A DNA stretch of 64,000 nt from Sphingobacterium tenebrionis (GCF_037126265.1 NZ_JAYLLN010000009.1:24560-88559); one strand, 5' to 3'. Shown: positions 44,537 to 54,400, numbered from the stretch's first letter. Notes: generated by a model from the letters alone, not told the origin. Numbers and translations are program-made.

Positions 44537-47386
44537 ATGCGAGATTCTTCTACCGTAGGGATACTATTCCTTATTTTTCTCTATTTATTTCCATACCTAT
44601 GTTTTGGTCAGGATAAGGATTTGAATATTCATTTTGAAAAAGATAGTTTGGAAATTCAAGATGGGATGACCTTTTTGAATTCATTGATCATTGAGAATCT
44701 GAGATCGGATACCCTTTATTTAGAAATAGCTGGAGAATTTTTGCCGATGGCTCTATTGAAAATTCCTGATGAGCTCCAGATTGCGCCCCATGGAACCTTA
44801 CATCTCCCCATAAAATTTTTAGCATCCAAGTCCCTGATCCATCAGCAAGATCAACATTTCTATTTTGATGTTGTTGTTAGGAAAAAAAGCGCCTCTCCAA
44901 AAAAGATAGTTATCGGTTTCAAGGCCCATATAACCCATAAAAAAGGGCTGTCTGTGCAATTAGAAAAATCCGAATTCTATCTGCTTCCCGGAATGGAAAA
45001 GACCTACTTAAGCATTTTGGTTTCCAACCCAGGTTTGTTGCCCGTTGATTTTAAAGTGAAGGTCAAGAACCTGCCTAAAGGCTTTGAGCTTTTAGCGCAT
45101 GCAGAAGCTCATCACTTGGGAGGTAATGAGAAGAAAGAAATTGTAATTCCTCTTAAGCATCCCAGTTTTGAGGGGAAATCAATCGATTTTTACAGCTCTT
45201 TGGAATTGGAGTTGGACCCTAGGGAAAGACCTTTGCGCTATACCCTGCGGTTTTTAAGTTTAGGCAGTAAGGTAAATTTAATTGATCAATATGCAAGTGC
45301 TGGAAATTTCAGCGTAAGTAACAATGAAATAAATTATTTGGGCAGTAATTTCATCAATAGTCTACAACTGAATTCCAGATCAGAACTTTATTTTCCAGGC
45401 CACAAGAAATTGGATTATTCGCTGCAATACAATTATTACCTCAATCAATCCACTTACCAATTGTTCAACAGTTATTTGCAATTCACCAACAAGAGCTGGG
45501 GAATTTATGCGGGTTCGTTGAATGAAAATTTGAATTATAATCTGAACGGAAAGGGAATTAAAGGAACCTATCGCTGGAAGGATCAACGGATACACGGCAT
45601 TTTCATGGATAATGACCTGGTTATCCTTGGAAATGAAATGGGGCGTAGGCCTGTGGGTTATAATATAGCCTTGGAATACCTGAAAGGTCCACTTTCGAAG
45701 GAAACCAGCCGATTTTTAGCGGTATTCAATAGCAGACCCGACCTTTACTCCAAAGGTGCCATGATGAATGTAGAACAACAGGTTTTTCAGTCGGGGTTTC
45801 ATAAAATGCAATTGGAAAGCGGTGTAAGTTTAAATAGATTGACGCTTGATCAGGATCAGATTTATGAACTGGGATATGCTGGTGGGATACGCTATGGATT
45901 TCAAGGAGAACGATTTGGCTGGCAAAGTTTGCACTATTATTCCCATCCAAATTTTACCGGAAACCGTAGGGGGGTATTACAATCGGAGATTTTGTTTGAT
46001 CATAAACCACATAAGATCCGGAGTTATACGTTGGGATGGACCTTTAACCGGAACCGGATAAAATCCAACGGGATGGAATATGCGGCTGTGCTAAAAGATC
46101 TGTTACAGATCTCCCAGATGAATGCCAGCGTTGGTGTCCAACAAAAATTATCCAGGGATTGGTCTGTAGGTTTTAGCCCTTATTATATGAGGCAGGAGAT
46201 GGATCGGTATGATGCAGCTGCGGAAATCGAACATAATGAATCCCAATCCTGGAGGCTTCGAAATTCATGGAGTTATTTCGGAAGAGGGAAAGGCATGAAT
46301 ATAAGTTTGGATCAGGGGTTTTCCGAACAGCACATTGGTCAATCCAGAATAGAGCGGTTCTATTCCATTAGGGTGAATTCACAAGTCAATTTAAGAGCCT
46401 TCAGCCTGACGATGTTCTACCAATATAACCCCTATTTTTTGTCCGATGGGTTAAGCAATATGAAATTTGGGAAGTACCATGTGTTAACCGTAGAACCCAA
46501 ATATTCCAAAAGTTTCTTGCATAATACCTTACAAGTTTCCAGTTCCTTGATGTACTATTATCATGGTGATAGCCGGAACAGCAACTATGTTTGGAACGGA
46601 CAGTTTGAATATGAGGTAAAACCTGGATTACAGTTAAGGGGAGATTTCTATTTTGGGATAAACAAGGTGCAGCGAATGATGATGTATAACCCGGAAACGG
46701 GAATCGATCCGGAACCGATTGTATATAATAAAAGAGATCCTACGCTGTTGTCTACCCGACAGATCCGATTAGGCCTTAGGAAGGATGTTAAGTTCAATAG
46801 CCAACGAAATGAGGCCAACCTATTGTTACAATTTTTCCATGACAGCAATGGAAATGGCAAACGTGATGATGGTGAATCCGCAGCGTCGGGAGTGCTCGTG
46901 GGAATGAAAGGATTGATGGCGCAGACGGATAAGAATGGAAAAGTAAAGTTTAAGGTGTTAAAGGGAGAAACCTATTCTTATAATTTACAAAGCCATAATG
47001 GTTGGATGCTCTCGAATGATGCCATCAAGCAGTTTAGCCTGAGTAGGAATCAATCTTTTGACATTCCCTTGGTCAAGATGGCCCTGGTCAGAGGGGCGAT
47101 TTTTCAGGAATTAAAGGCCTACCAGCAACAGGTTTCGGATTTTTCCGATTATCAGGTCCTTATCCGCGGCGAAAATGGCGGTTTTTTTCAAGCTCGAACG
47201 AATGCTGAAGGCCGTTTTATCGTTTTTTTACCCGAGGGAAACTATAGGGTGGAGGTCATTCCTAAACAAGGGTTTATGGAAGTGGTGGAAAACGGGAAGC
47301 ACTTTAGTATTCAGGAAGGAAAAGAGGTTAGTTTGAATTTTCAGGTCATCAATTCTGAACGACGGATTAGGATACAACAATTTTAA
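44537..47386 (+). CDS. Usher-like outer-membrane beta-barrel protein
   Basis: 949 residues with a signal peptide (to about 24, ending CFGQDK). After it come two Ig-like regions (about 30-130 and 135-245, the second with VSNPGLLPVDFKVKVKNLP). A long region of alternating strands from about 250 to 760 (RSELYFPG, YSLQYNYYLN, LRLRNSW-like strands and many aromatic-ended strands) fits an outer-membrane barrel. The C-terminus has a domain with a Ca-binding-like loop DSNGNGKRDDGE (about 767-778) and a carboxypeptidase-regulatory-like domain (about 860-949: ARTNAEGRFIVFLPEGNYRV). The design recalls an usher, but no conserved usher signature is recognised, so this is an inference from gene context and shape. 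Confidence 0.6.
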   Translation: MRDSSTVGILFLIFLYLFPYLCFGQDKDLNIHFEKDSLEIQDGMTFLNSLIIENLRSDTLYLEIAGEFLPMALLKIPDELQIAPHGTLHLPIKFLASKSLIHQQDQHFYFDVVVRKKSASPKKIVIGFKAHITHKKGLSVQLEKSEFYLLPGMEKTYLSILVSNPGLLPVDFKVKVKNLPKGFELLAHAEAHHLGGNEKKEIVIPLKHPSFEGKSIDFYSSLELELDPRERPLRYTLRFLSLGSKVNLIDQYASAGNFSVSNNEINYLGSNFINSLQLNSRSELYFPGHKKLDYSLQYNYYLNQSTYQLFNSYLQFTNKSWGIYAGSLNENLNYNLNGKGIKGTYRWKDQRIHGIFMDNDLVILGNEMGRRPVGYNIALEYLKGPLSKETSRFLAVFNSRPDLYSKGAMMNVEQQVFQSGFHKMQLESGVSLNRLTLDQDQIYELGYAGGIRYGFQGERFGWQSLHYYSHPNFTGNRRGVLQSEILFDHKPHKIRSYTLGWTFNRNRIKSNGMEYAAVLKDLLQISQMNASVGVQQKLSRDWSVGFSPYYMRQEMDRYDAAAEIEHNESQSWRLRNSWSYFGRGKGMNISLDQGFSEQHIGQSRIERFYSIRVNSQVNLRAFSLTMFYQYNPYFLSDGLSNMKFGKYHVLTVEPKYSKSFLHNTLQVSSSLMYYYHGDSRNSNYVWNGQFEYEVKPGLQLRGDFYFGINKVQRMMMYNPETGIDPEPIVYNKRDPTLLSTRQIRLGLRKDVKFNSQRNEANLLLQFFHDSNGNGKRDDGESAASGVLVGMKGLMAQTDKNGKVKFKVLKGETYSYNLQSHNGWMLSNDAIKQFSLSRNQSFDIPLVKMALVRGAIFQELKAYQQQVSDFSDYQVLIRGENGGFFQARTNAEGRFIVFLPEGNYRVEVIPKQGFMEVVENGKHFSIQEGKEVSLNFQVINSERRIRIQQF

Positions 47387-47436
47387 TATGGAAAAACACA
47401 TCTTTATGTATAGAAAAAATAATTAACTAATAAGAC

Positions 47437-47445
47437 AGTATGCTT
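47437..47445 (+). promoter_or_regulatory. AGTATGCTT motif upstream of the putative pilin gene
   Basis: The nine bases AGTATGCTT, also found at 43554-43562 and 43618-43626 upstream of the regulator gene, occur here 27 bases before the putative major subunit. A regulator binding site is possible, but the function is untested. Confidence 0.35.
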
Positions 47446-47471
47446 AAATTAGCAGTCTGTTTAATTTATTA

Positions 47472-48014
47472 ATGATTATGTTAAAAAAATCAGTTTTAAT
47501 GTTTGCTACACTGTTGTGTGTTAGCATGGTTCAAGTTGTTTATGGACAAAGTAGAGATGTAACGGTCAATGTGGAGTTACGAGATGTTTTGAGTGGGGGT
47601 GGTACAGGAGATGGTGGTACAGCCACCGGTTCCAATAATGTTGCTTTCCTTTTTGATACGGAGGCAAAATATCGCCAAACCCAAACGCAAGTGGTTGCAG
47701 ATCAATTGCGTGTGTTGGCTACCAGGAATTACAATATCAACGTAAAAGCCCAAACGCCTACATTCACATCCACTACCTCTTCAAGCACCCTTCCACTTAG
47801 TATTTTGAAAGTATCGACAGCCCTAAATGGAACAACTTCATTTAGTACCGCTGTTGTCCCAACAACCGTAGATCAAGTTGTTTACACAGGTGGAGTACCG
47901 ACTTTAAGTCAAGGATTTGACTTTAAATACGAAATTGAACCAAACGTATTGTTGGTTCAAGCCCCAAAGGAACAGTATAATGTGGTATTAACTTATACAG
48001 TTGTTGCAAATTAA
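47472..48014 (+). CDS. Putative major pilin-like subunit (secreted beta protein)
   Basis: 180 residues with a signal peptide (MLKKSVLMFATLLCVS, ending VVYGQ); ATG 47478 is an equally good start. The mature N-terminus RDVTVNVELRDVL has alternating hydrophobic residues, as expected for a donor strand. The rest is Thr/Ser/Val-rich and beta-like (YNINVKAQTPTF, LPLSILKV, FDFKYEIEP), ending with YNVVLTYTVVAN. The end and several inner segments align with the C-terminal domain of the 48861-50228 product. No cysteines are visible in the mature protein. It is followed at once by a strong terminator, which fits a highly expressed subunit. Confidence 0.6.
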   Translation: MIMLKKSVLMFATLLCVSMVQVVYGQSRDVTVNVELRDVLSGGGTGDGGTATGSNNVAFLFDTEAKYRQTQTQVVADQLRVLATRNYNINVKAQTPTFTSTTSSSTLPLSILKVSTALNGTTSFSTAVVPTTVDQVVYTGGVPTLSQGFDFKYEIEPNVLLVQAPKEQYNVVLTYTVVAN

Positions 48015-48021
48015 CAGTCAT

Positions 48022-48060
48022 GGACAGGGGATTCTTTTTCCCTGTCCTATTTTTTTTATT
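48022..48060 (+). terminator. Terminator between the putative subunit and chaperone genes
   Basis: Stem GGACAGGG (48022-48029) pairs perfectly with CCCTGTCC (48040-48047), followed by TATTTTTTTT. It begins 8 bases after the stop codon of the subunit gene. It would reduce read-through into the chaperone and adhesin genes and rules out the ATG at 48020 as the chaperone start. Confidence 0.9.
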
Positions 48061-48064
48061 ACCT

Positions 48065-48874
48065 ATGTTACGCTCCATATCCTTTTATTTTTTCCTGGTT
48101 TTATTATTTACGATAACCAAAACATCGGGGCAGGAAATATCGATTTCACCAGCTATTTTGATTTTTGACGGGGAACCAGGTCAAAGTATGAGCAAAACCA
48201 TAAAGTTGACCAATCATGGGAAAAAAGTCTATGATTTCCAGGTAACCATCAAAGATTGGACAAGGGATTCCATTGGAACCAAGATCTATGCAGAACAGGG
48301 AACTATGCCAAATTCCAATGCCAATTGGATCCGTGTGAATGAAACCATTGTTCGGATTTTGCCTGGTCAGGATCTACAGATGACCATCCAAATGGAAATA
48401 CCTGCTGGTCATGTTGGGGATTTTACGAGTAACTCCATGTTCTTCCTAACGCAAATAAACGCTGAAAGACAACAAACCAATCATCCCTCTATAGGAATTC
48501 AAATAAATTATGAATTTGGGGTGCAGATTTTTCATAATCCGGTGGGTGCCAAAAAAGGGGAAGTCATCTTCAAGAACCTATCCTATTTGGAAAATAAGGA
48601 AACGGGAAAACGCCAGATCCGTGTTGATTTTGAGAACAATGGTCATCTCCATAAATCGGGTCAGATTCGTTTCGAAATGACCAATACCGAAAATGGAAGG
48701 GATTATAAGTTAAATGAACTGGCCTTCGCCATCATGCCTTTGGGTAAACAATACCAATTAATAGATATCCCAAAAGAGTTGGAAGCAGGAAAGTTTCATT
48801 TGGTAGCGCTGTTGGATGCCGGAGCGGGCTATGAATTGAATATTGCAGAAAAGAAGATAGATGTGGGCTTTTAG
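48065..48874 (+). CDS. PapD-like periplasmic chaperone
   Basis: 269 residues from ATG 48065. The signal peptide is MLRSISFYFFLVLLFTIT, ending KTSGQE. Two Ig-like domains follow. The first has IFDGEPGQSMSKTIKLTNHG (about 27-46), VNETIVRILPGQDLQMTI (about 88-105) and a TSNSMFFLT strand. This order of a GQ-turn, a conserved RILPGQ and an aromatic strand resembles archaic pilus chaperones. The second (about 150-265) has HKSGQIRFEMTNTENG and LEAGKFHLVALL. The ATG at 48020 lies in the terminator and is rejected. It overlaps the next gene by 14 bases. Confidence 0.65.
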   Translation: MLRSISFYFFLVLLFTITKTSGQEISISPAILIFDGEPGQSMSKTIKLTNHGKKVYDFQVTIKDWTRDSIGTKIYAEQGTMPNSNANWIRVNETIVRILPGQDLQMTIQMEIPAGHVGDFTSNSMFFLTQINAERQQTNHPSIGIQINYEFGVQIFHNPVGAKKGEVIFKNLSYLENKETGKRQIRVDFENNGHLHKSGQIRFEMTNTENGRDYKLNELAFAIMPLGKQYQLIDIPKELEAGKFHLVALLDAGAGYELNIAEKKIDVGF

Positions 48875-50228
48875 GATATATTTATTTCTACTTGTCTTCA
48901 TATCACATGGTTATGGGCAAACGGCACGTATGGAATTGACTATGGCTTCCATGCAGGCAGGAAATGCGAGCATGTTAGGTACAGGATACCAATATAGTCG
49001 CGGATTGGCATTTACCAATACAATCCTTGCAAGATCTCAGTATATTTATTTTCAGGAGGGATATGCGATTTCAAATTTGCCAATTGGTTTATTATATCTT
49101 CGTGCAGAACAATCCGACCGAGTTTATCCGACCTTCCAATTGACGACCTATGATCAAGAAATGGCGCCGGATGTGATTTTAAACCAGATGAGTTCCGGTA
49201 GTTTTAATATTAGATATGAGCTATTAAATCTTCAACAATATGCTTTGAAGGCTGGGGAATATCACAATTTAATCCAACTTGAACCTAAAAACAACGCATT
49301 ATTTTCGCAGGTTAGTCCTAATCCGACCAGATTTGATCTGGTGATACCACGCGTTGTTTCCCCTAACTTCATCAATAGGGATGTGACATTGAACATCAAT
49401 CAATTGTCGTATTATCGAAATGGGTTTACCTATCAAGTTCCCTTTAATTCATCCGTATATCATTCCGTACCAGTCCGAGCAGAATTTAATAGCCATAGTC
49501 CTTATTTTAATTTCTCTTCTCCACATAATACCATCCAAAATAACTACGTCGAAGTTTCCAATCTCCAGATGCATGGTGGAAAATTTATAAATAATGCCTT
49601 CTATAGGTTAAGTGATGCCCAGCAATTTTTATGGCAAATTACAGACATCCCCGTAGGAAACAGGACCCAACTTTATTATGGATTTAAACTGACCTCGACA
49701 GATTTGAAATCTTCTTTTTTGCAGCCTGGGACCTATAGCACACAGATCCAACTTCGGTTGATGGATGCGAACGACCATCGGATTAATCGAGATCAGGCCA
49801 TTAATGTCCATTTGGAAATTCCGGAAATGACCGAGTTTCAAGTGAGTTCCAACCAGGTGGATTTAGCGTTAAATTCTGCTGTTGCATATCTGCAGGGCGT
49901 AAATAAAGATTATGCAGGACATTTGGTTCTTAGTAAGAATGGGCCTTTCCAAGTGACCGTTCGTTCGAATTCCGCCTGGTTATACAATGGGCCAAATAGG
50001 ATTCCGGCCAGTACCATTTCGATCGGGCCGGTTGGGAGTGACCCGCGCATTACGCCTATCGAACAATTGAGCTATGATCCCCAAACGCTGATCCTTTCTT
50101 CCACTGGCATCATCGATGGCTCCTACAATATCCGTTACTCCATTCGCCCTACAGCCGCCCATCAGCTCATCCATGTGGAAAAAGGGCGGTATACAGGCCT
50201 TATTACCTACTCCATTACAGCCCTCTAG
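48861..50228 (+). CDS. Putative two-domain tip adhesin-like secreted protein
   Basis: 455 residues, with a signal peptide (MWAFRIYLFLLVFISHGYGQ). It begins inside the last codons of the chaperone gene (14-base overlap), so it is translationally coupled to it. The N-terminal part (about 20-310) is beta-rich with strands ending AGEYHNLIQL (about 132) and PGTYSTQIQL (about 290). The C-terminal ~140 residues resemble the 180-residue subunit: FQVTVRSNSAW, IPASTISI, YNIRYSIRP and YTGLITYSITAL align with YNINVKAQT, LPLSILKV, FDFKYEIEP and YNVVLTYTVVAN. An N-terminal receptor part plus a C-terminal pilin domain is how tip adhesins are built. No lectin motif is recognised. Confidence 0.6.
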   Translation: MWAFRIYLFLLVFISHGYGQTARMELTMASMQAGNASMLGTGYQYSRGLAFTNTILARSQYIYFQEGYAISNLPIGLLYLRAEQSDRVYPTFQLTTYDQEMAPDVILNQMSSGSFNIRYELLNLQQYALKAGEYHNLIQLEPKNNALFSQVSPNPTRFDLVIPRVVSPNFINRDVTLNINQLSYYRNGFTYQVPFNSSVYHSVPVRAEFNSHSPYFNFSSPHNTIQNNYVEVSNLQMHGGKFINNAFYRLSDAQQFLWQITDIPVGNRTQLYYGFKLTSTDLKSSFLQPGTYSTQIQLRLMDANDHRINRDQAINVHLEIPEMTEFQVSSNQVDLALNSAVAYLQGVNKDYAGHLVLSKNGPFQVTVRSNSAWLYNGPNRIPASTISIGPVGSDPRITPIEQLSYDPQTLILSSTGIIDGSYNIRYSIRPTAAHQLIHVEKGRYTGLITYSITAL

Positions 50229-50333
50229 CACTGTATAATAATATTATTACAGAATCGTATCCCTTTTTTCGCTAATTTTCAGTTCGTTTTATTTAGCAAT
50301 AAACCCTTATTCGCACTAAAGTGCATGTACTGA

Positions 50334-51395
50334 ATGAAAAAGAGATCCATTATCTTGATAGGAATTGCGATAGCAATTGTTGTAGGCTTAATTGTTTATC
50401 GTGTGATAAGCAATAAGGAGAAAGAGGAAAAGCAAAGTGGCCCTGGAGGTCCAAGGGCGGCTTCTAAAGTTTATGGAAAAGTGATACAGGGTCAGCCATT
50501 TTCTGATTTCCTTTCCTTGTCGGGTTCTATTGAAGCCGATGAACAGATCGAGATCCATTCGGAGATTTCTGGTCTGGTGGAGTCCATCAATTTTTCGGAA
50601 GGTGGTAGGGTTGGCCAGGGGCAGACGCTGCTGAAGATCAACGACGCCGAATTGCAGGCCCAATTGGCGCAGGCGCAGACCCGCAATAACCTGGCAGGTG
50701 AAAATGAACGCCGAGCAAAATTATTGTTGGAGAAAGAGGCGATAAGTCAGGAAGAATATGATATTGCCAGTGCAGATTTTCGTACGGCACAGTCACAGAT
50801 CCAATTAATCCGAGCACAATTAAGCAAGACCATTATCAAGGCGCCATTTTCGGGAACCATCGGTCTTCGTAATATTTCCAAAGGAAGTTATATCACGCCG
50901 ACCACCAATGTGGCACAGTTGGTGAACACCAATCGGGTAAAGATTTCCTTTTCCATTCCGGAAAAATATGCCAACAAAGTACGGGTGAACAATCAGATCA
51001 AGTTTTCTGTTCAAGGAGTAGAAGGCGAGTTTACTGCCAAGATCTATGCAACAGAACCATCTGTGGAACTGAATACCCGGACCTTATTGGTAAAAGCGGT
51101 CACACCAAATCCCAATGCTAAACTGATGCCAGGTACCTTTGCGAATATCATCTTTCCGTTGGAAACGGTAGAAGATGGCCTATTGGTCCCAGCAGAAGCA
51201 TTAATCCCGATTCAGAATGGGAAGAAGATTTTTGTGATGAGAAACGGTAAAGCAAAAGAGGTGATGGTGGAGACGGGCGCACGTACGGATGAGGACGTGT
51301 TGGTCACCTCGGGATTGGTAGCTGGGGATACTGTGCTGACATCAGGGGTGATGTCTTTGCGTGATGGTGCAGCAGTGAAAGTCACACTTCGTTAA
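50334..51395 (+). CDS. RND efflux periplasmic adaptor (membrane fusion protein)
   Basis: 353-residue HlyD/AcrA-type subunit. The N-terminal helix (residues 5-21, IILIGIAIAIVVGLIVY) anchors it in the membrane. The lipoyl halves are VESINFSEGGRVGQGQTLLK (about 81-100) and IIKAPFSGTIGLRNISKG (about 165-182), separated by a coiled coil (about 105-160, QLAQAQTRNNLAGENERR). The beta-barrel domain (PEKYANKVRVNNQIKFSV) and membrane-proximal domain end near 350. It starts 105 bases after the adhesin gene and is followed 11 bases later by the pump gene. Confidence 0.93.
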   Translation: MKKRSIILIGIAIAIVVGLIVYRVISNKEKEEKQSGPGGPRAASKVYGKVIQGQPFSDFLSLSGSIEADEQIEIHSEISGLVESINFSEGGRVGQGQTLLKINDAELQAQLAQAQTRNNLAGENERRAKLLLEKEAISQEEYDIASADFRTAQSQIQLIRAQLSKTIIKAPFSGTIGLRNISKGSYITPTTNVAQLVNTNRVKISFSIPEKYANKVRVNNQIKFSVQGVEGEFTAKIYATEPSVELNTRTLLVKAVTPNPNAKLMPGTFANIIFPLETVEDGLLVPAEALIPIQNGKKIFVMRNGKAKEVMVETGARTDEDVLVTSGLVAGDTVLTSGVMSLRDGAAVKVTLR

Positions 51396-51406
51396 TAAGC
51401 GAAAAC

Positions 51407-54400
51407 ATGAGTTTATCTACCTTAAGTATAAAACGTCCGGTTCTGACGATTGTGATGAACCTGCTCTTGATCCTGTTCGGGATCATTGGCTATACCTTTT
51501 TAGGGATCCGGGAATTCCCTTCCATTGACCCAGCGCAGATCTCCGTAAGGACCAATTATGCTGGAGCGAATGCGGATATTATCGAATCCCAGATCACGGA
51601 ACCCCTGGAAAAGGCCATCAACTCCATCGATGGTATCCGAAATATTTCGTCCTCCAGTAACCAAGGTTCCAGTAATATCAGTATTGAATTTAATTTGGGC
51701 AAGAACCTGGAGGAGGCGGCCAATGATGTTCGGGATAAGGTTTCCCAGGCTTTACGCAGTCTTCCACAGGATATTGATGCCCCGCCAGTAGTTTCCAAAG
51801 CGGATGCCGATTCGGAGCCTATTATCACCATGACCATCCAGAGTGCCACGAAAAACGTATTGGAGCTATCGGATTATGCGGAGAATGTTATTGCTCAACG
51901 ATTGCAGACCATTCTTGGTGTCAGTTCGGTACAAATCTGGGGGCAGAAAAAATATGCTATGCGCTTGTGGATAGATCCGGTAAAACTGGCTTCCTATGGG
52001 TTAACAGTAATGGATGTGCGGAATGCACTGAATACGCAGAATGTGGAGCTTCCATCAGGGAAGCTGACCGGAGCAAATACCGAACTCGCCATTAAAACCT
52101 TAGGGAATCTGGCAACAGAAGAGGAATTCAGCAATATCATCATCCGTTCTGATAACAACCGAACCATCCGGTTTTCGGATGTGGGAAAAGCGGCTTTAGA
52201 GGCGGAGAATTTTGAAACCAAAATGTCGGATTCAGGTTTCCCGATGGTGAGTTTAGCAATCATTCCTCAGCCAGGAACCAATTACTTGGAAATTGCAGAT
52301 CAATTCCATAAGGAATACGAAAAGTTAGAGAATGAACTGCCTGAGGGGTTTGAAACCAATATTGCCATCGATAATACCCTTTTTGTTAAAAAGGCGGTGC
52401 TGGAGGTAGTGGAGACCTTAGGGATTGCGATTGTCCTGGTGGTACTGATTATTTACCTATTCTTTAGAAACTGGTCCATTGCATTCCGACCTTTGATCGA
52501 TATACCCGTTTCTTTGATCGCTACTTTCTTTATCATGTACCTCTGCGGGTTTTCCATCAATGTATTGACCTTGTTGGCTATCGTACTGGCAACGGGATTG
52601 GTGGTGGATGATGGTATTGTAGTTACGGAGAATATTTTCAAGAAGGTGGAAGAGGGGATGTCGCCAATTGAAGCGGCCATCAAAGGTTCCAATGAGATTT
52701 TCTTTGCGGTTATCTCCATTTCTGTTACCCTTGCTGCGGTTTTCCTGCCGGTAATCTTCCTCGAAGGGTTCGTGGGAAGGCTTTTCCGAGAATTTGGGGT
52801 CGTCATCGGTGCGGCGGTACTGATCTCGGCCTTTGTTTCCCTGACCTTAACGCCGATGTTGAATGCCTATTTAATGAAAGGTGGCGAGCAGAAACATTCC
52901 AAGTTCTACATGAGAACGGAAAAGTATTTCGAGATGATGAACAAGGATTATGCAAGTGGGTTAAAAAGCTTCCTGAAATATAAATGGTTGGCTTTTGCGA
53001 CGATTATCCTTTGTTTTGGTTTGATCTATCTTTTCTATCAATTATTACCAAAAGAGACTGCTCCTTATGATGATCGAAGTTACATCAGTTTGAGAGCAAC
53101 TGCACCAGAAGGTGTTTCCTACGATTATATGGATCGTTTTATGACGGATCTCACGATGCTGATCAATGATTCGGTGCCGGAAAAGAAAGTGAGCTTAGTG
53201 ATCACCTCTCCAGGATTCGGTTCTGCTTCTTCCAATAGTGGCTTTGTGCGGTTGGGATTGGTTCAGCCGGATGAACGGGAGAGATCGCAGGCTGAAATCG
53301 CCGATCATCTTTCAAAATTGACCAGGCAATATTCCGAGGCCAGGGTGGCAGTTTCACAACAGCCAACGATTTCGGTGAACCGCCGTGGAGGGATGCCAAT
53401 ACAATATATTATCCAAGCGCCTAACTTCCAGAAATTGGAGGAAAAGATCCCTGTGTTTATGGAAGAATTGGCGAACGATAAGACATTTTCCATCACCGAT
53501 GTGAACCTGAAGTTCAATAAGCCGGAGATCTATGTGACTATTGATCGGGAAAAAGCAGAATCTATGGGCGTATCGGTATTGGATGTGGCACAGACCCTAC
53601 AGATGTCTCTTTCGGGCCAACGCTTTGGTTATTTCATGATGAATGGAAAGCAGTATCAGGTGATGGGACAATTTGATCGGAAGGATCGTTCTACACCAAT
53701 GGATCTGGCATCTATCTATGCGAAGAATGGTCAAGGAGAATTGATACAGTTGGATAATATTGTTGAAATTGAGGAGCGGAGTAGTCCGCCGCAATTGTAC
53801 CATAACAACCGTTACATGTCGGCTACGGTTTCTGCCGGACTTGCTCCAGGTAAAAGTATGGGCGACGGTATTGAAGCAATGGAAGCTATTAAGGAAAAGG
53901 TATTGGATGATACCTTTACCACGGACTTGGGGGGTGAATCCCGAGATTTCGTAGAAAGTGGATCAAATACCATGTTTGCGTTCGGATTAGCTGTTCTTTT
54001 GATCTTCTTGATCTTGGCAGCACAATTTGAAAGTTTTATCGACCCGATCATCATCATCATCACGGTTCCGATGGCTGTTGCAGGGGCTATGTTCTCGCTG
54101 TGGTTATTTGGCCAATCCTGGAATATCTTCAGTCAGATCGGTACGATCATGTTGATTGGTCTGGTAACCAAGAACGGTATTCTGATCGTTGAATTTGCCA
54201 ATCAGTTGCGGGAAGAAGGAATGGAAAAATACGAAGCAGTGGTAACCGCTTCGGAAGCCAGGTTGAGACCTATTTTAATGACTTCCTTGGCCATTGCCTT
54301 GGGGGCATTGCCTATTGCGATGTCTTTAGGTGCGGCATCCACCAGTAGGATCGGTATGGGGGTTGTGATTGTAGGTGGAACCATGTTTGCCTTGGTATTG

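Noticed and set aside
48020..48064. Earlier start of the chaperone gene at ATG 48020
   Set aside because: The first 15 codons would lie in the terminator hairpin and T-run; ATG 48065 starts a good signal peptide.
50231..50252. AT-rich inverted repeat before the efflux operon as terminator or operator
   Set aside because: Pairing needs a bulge and no T-run follows; AT-rich sequence gives such matches by chance.
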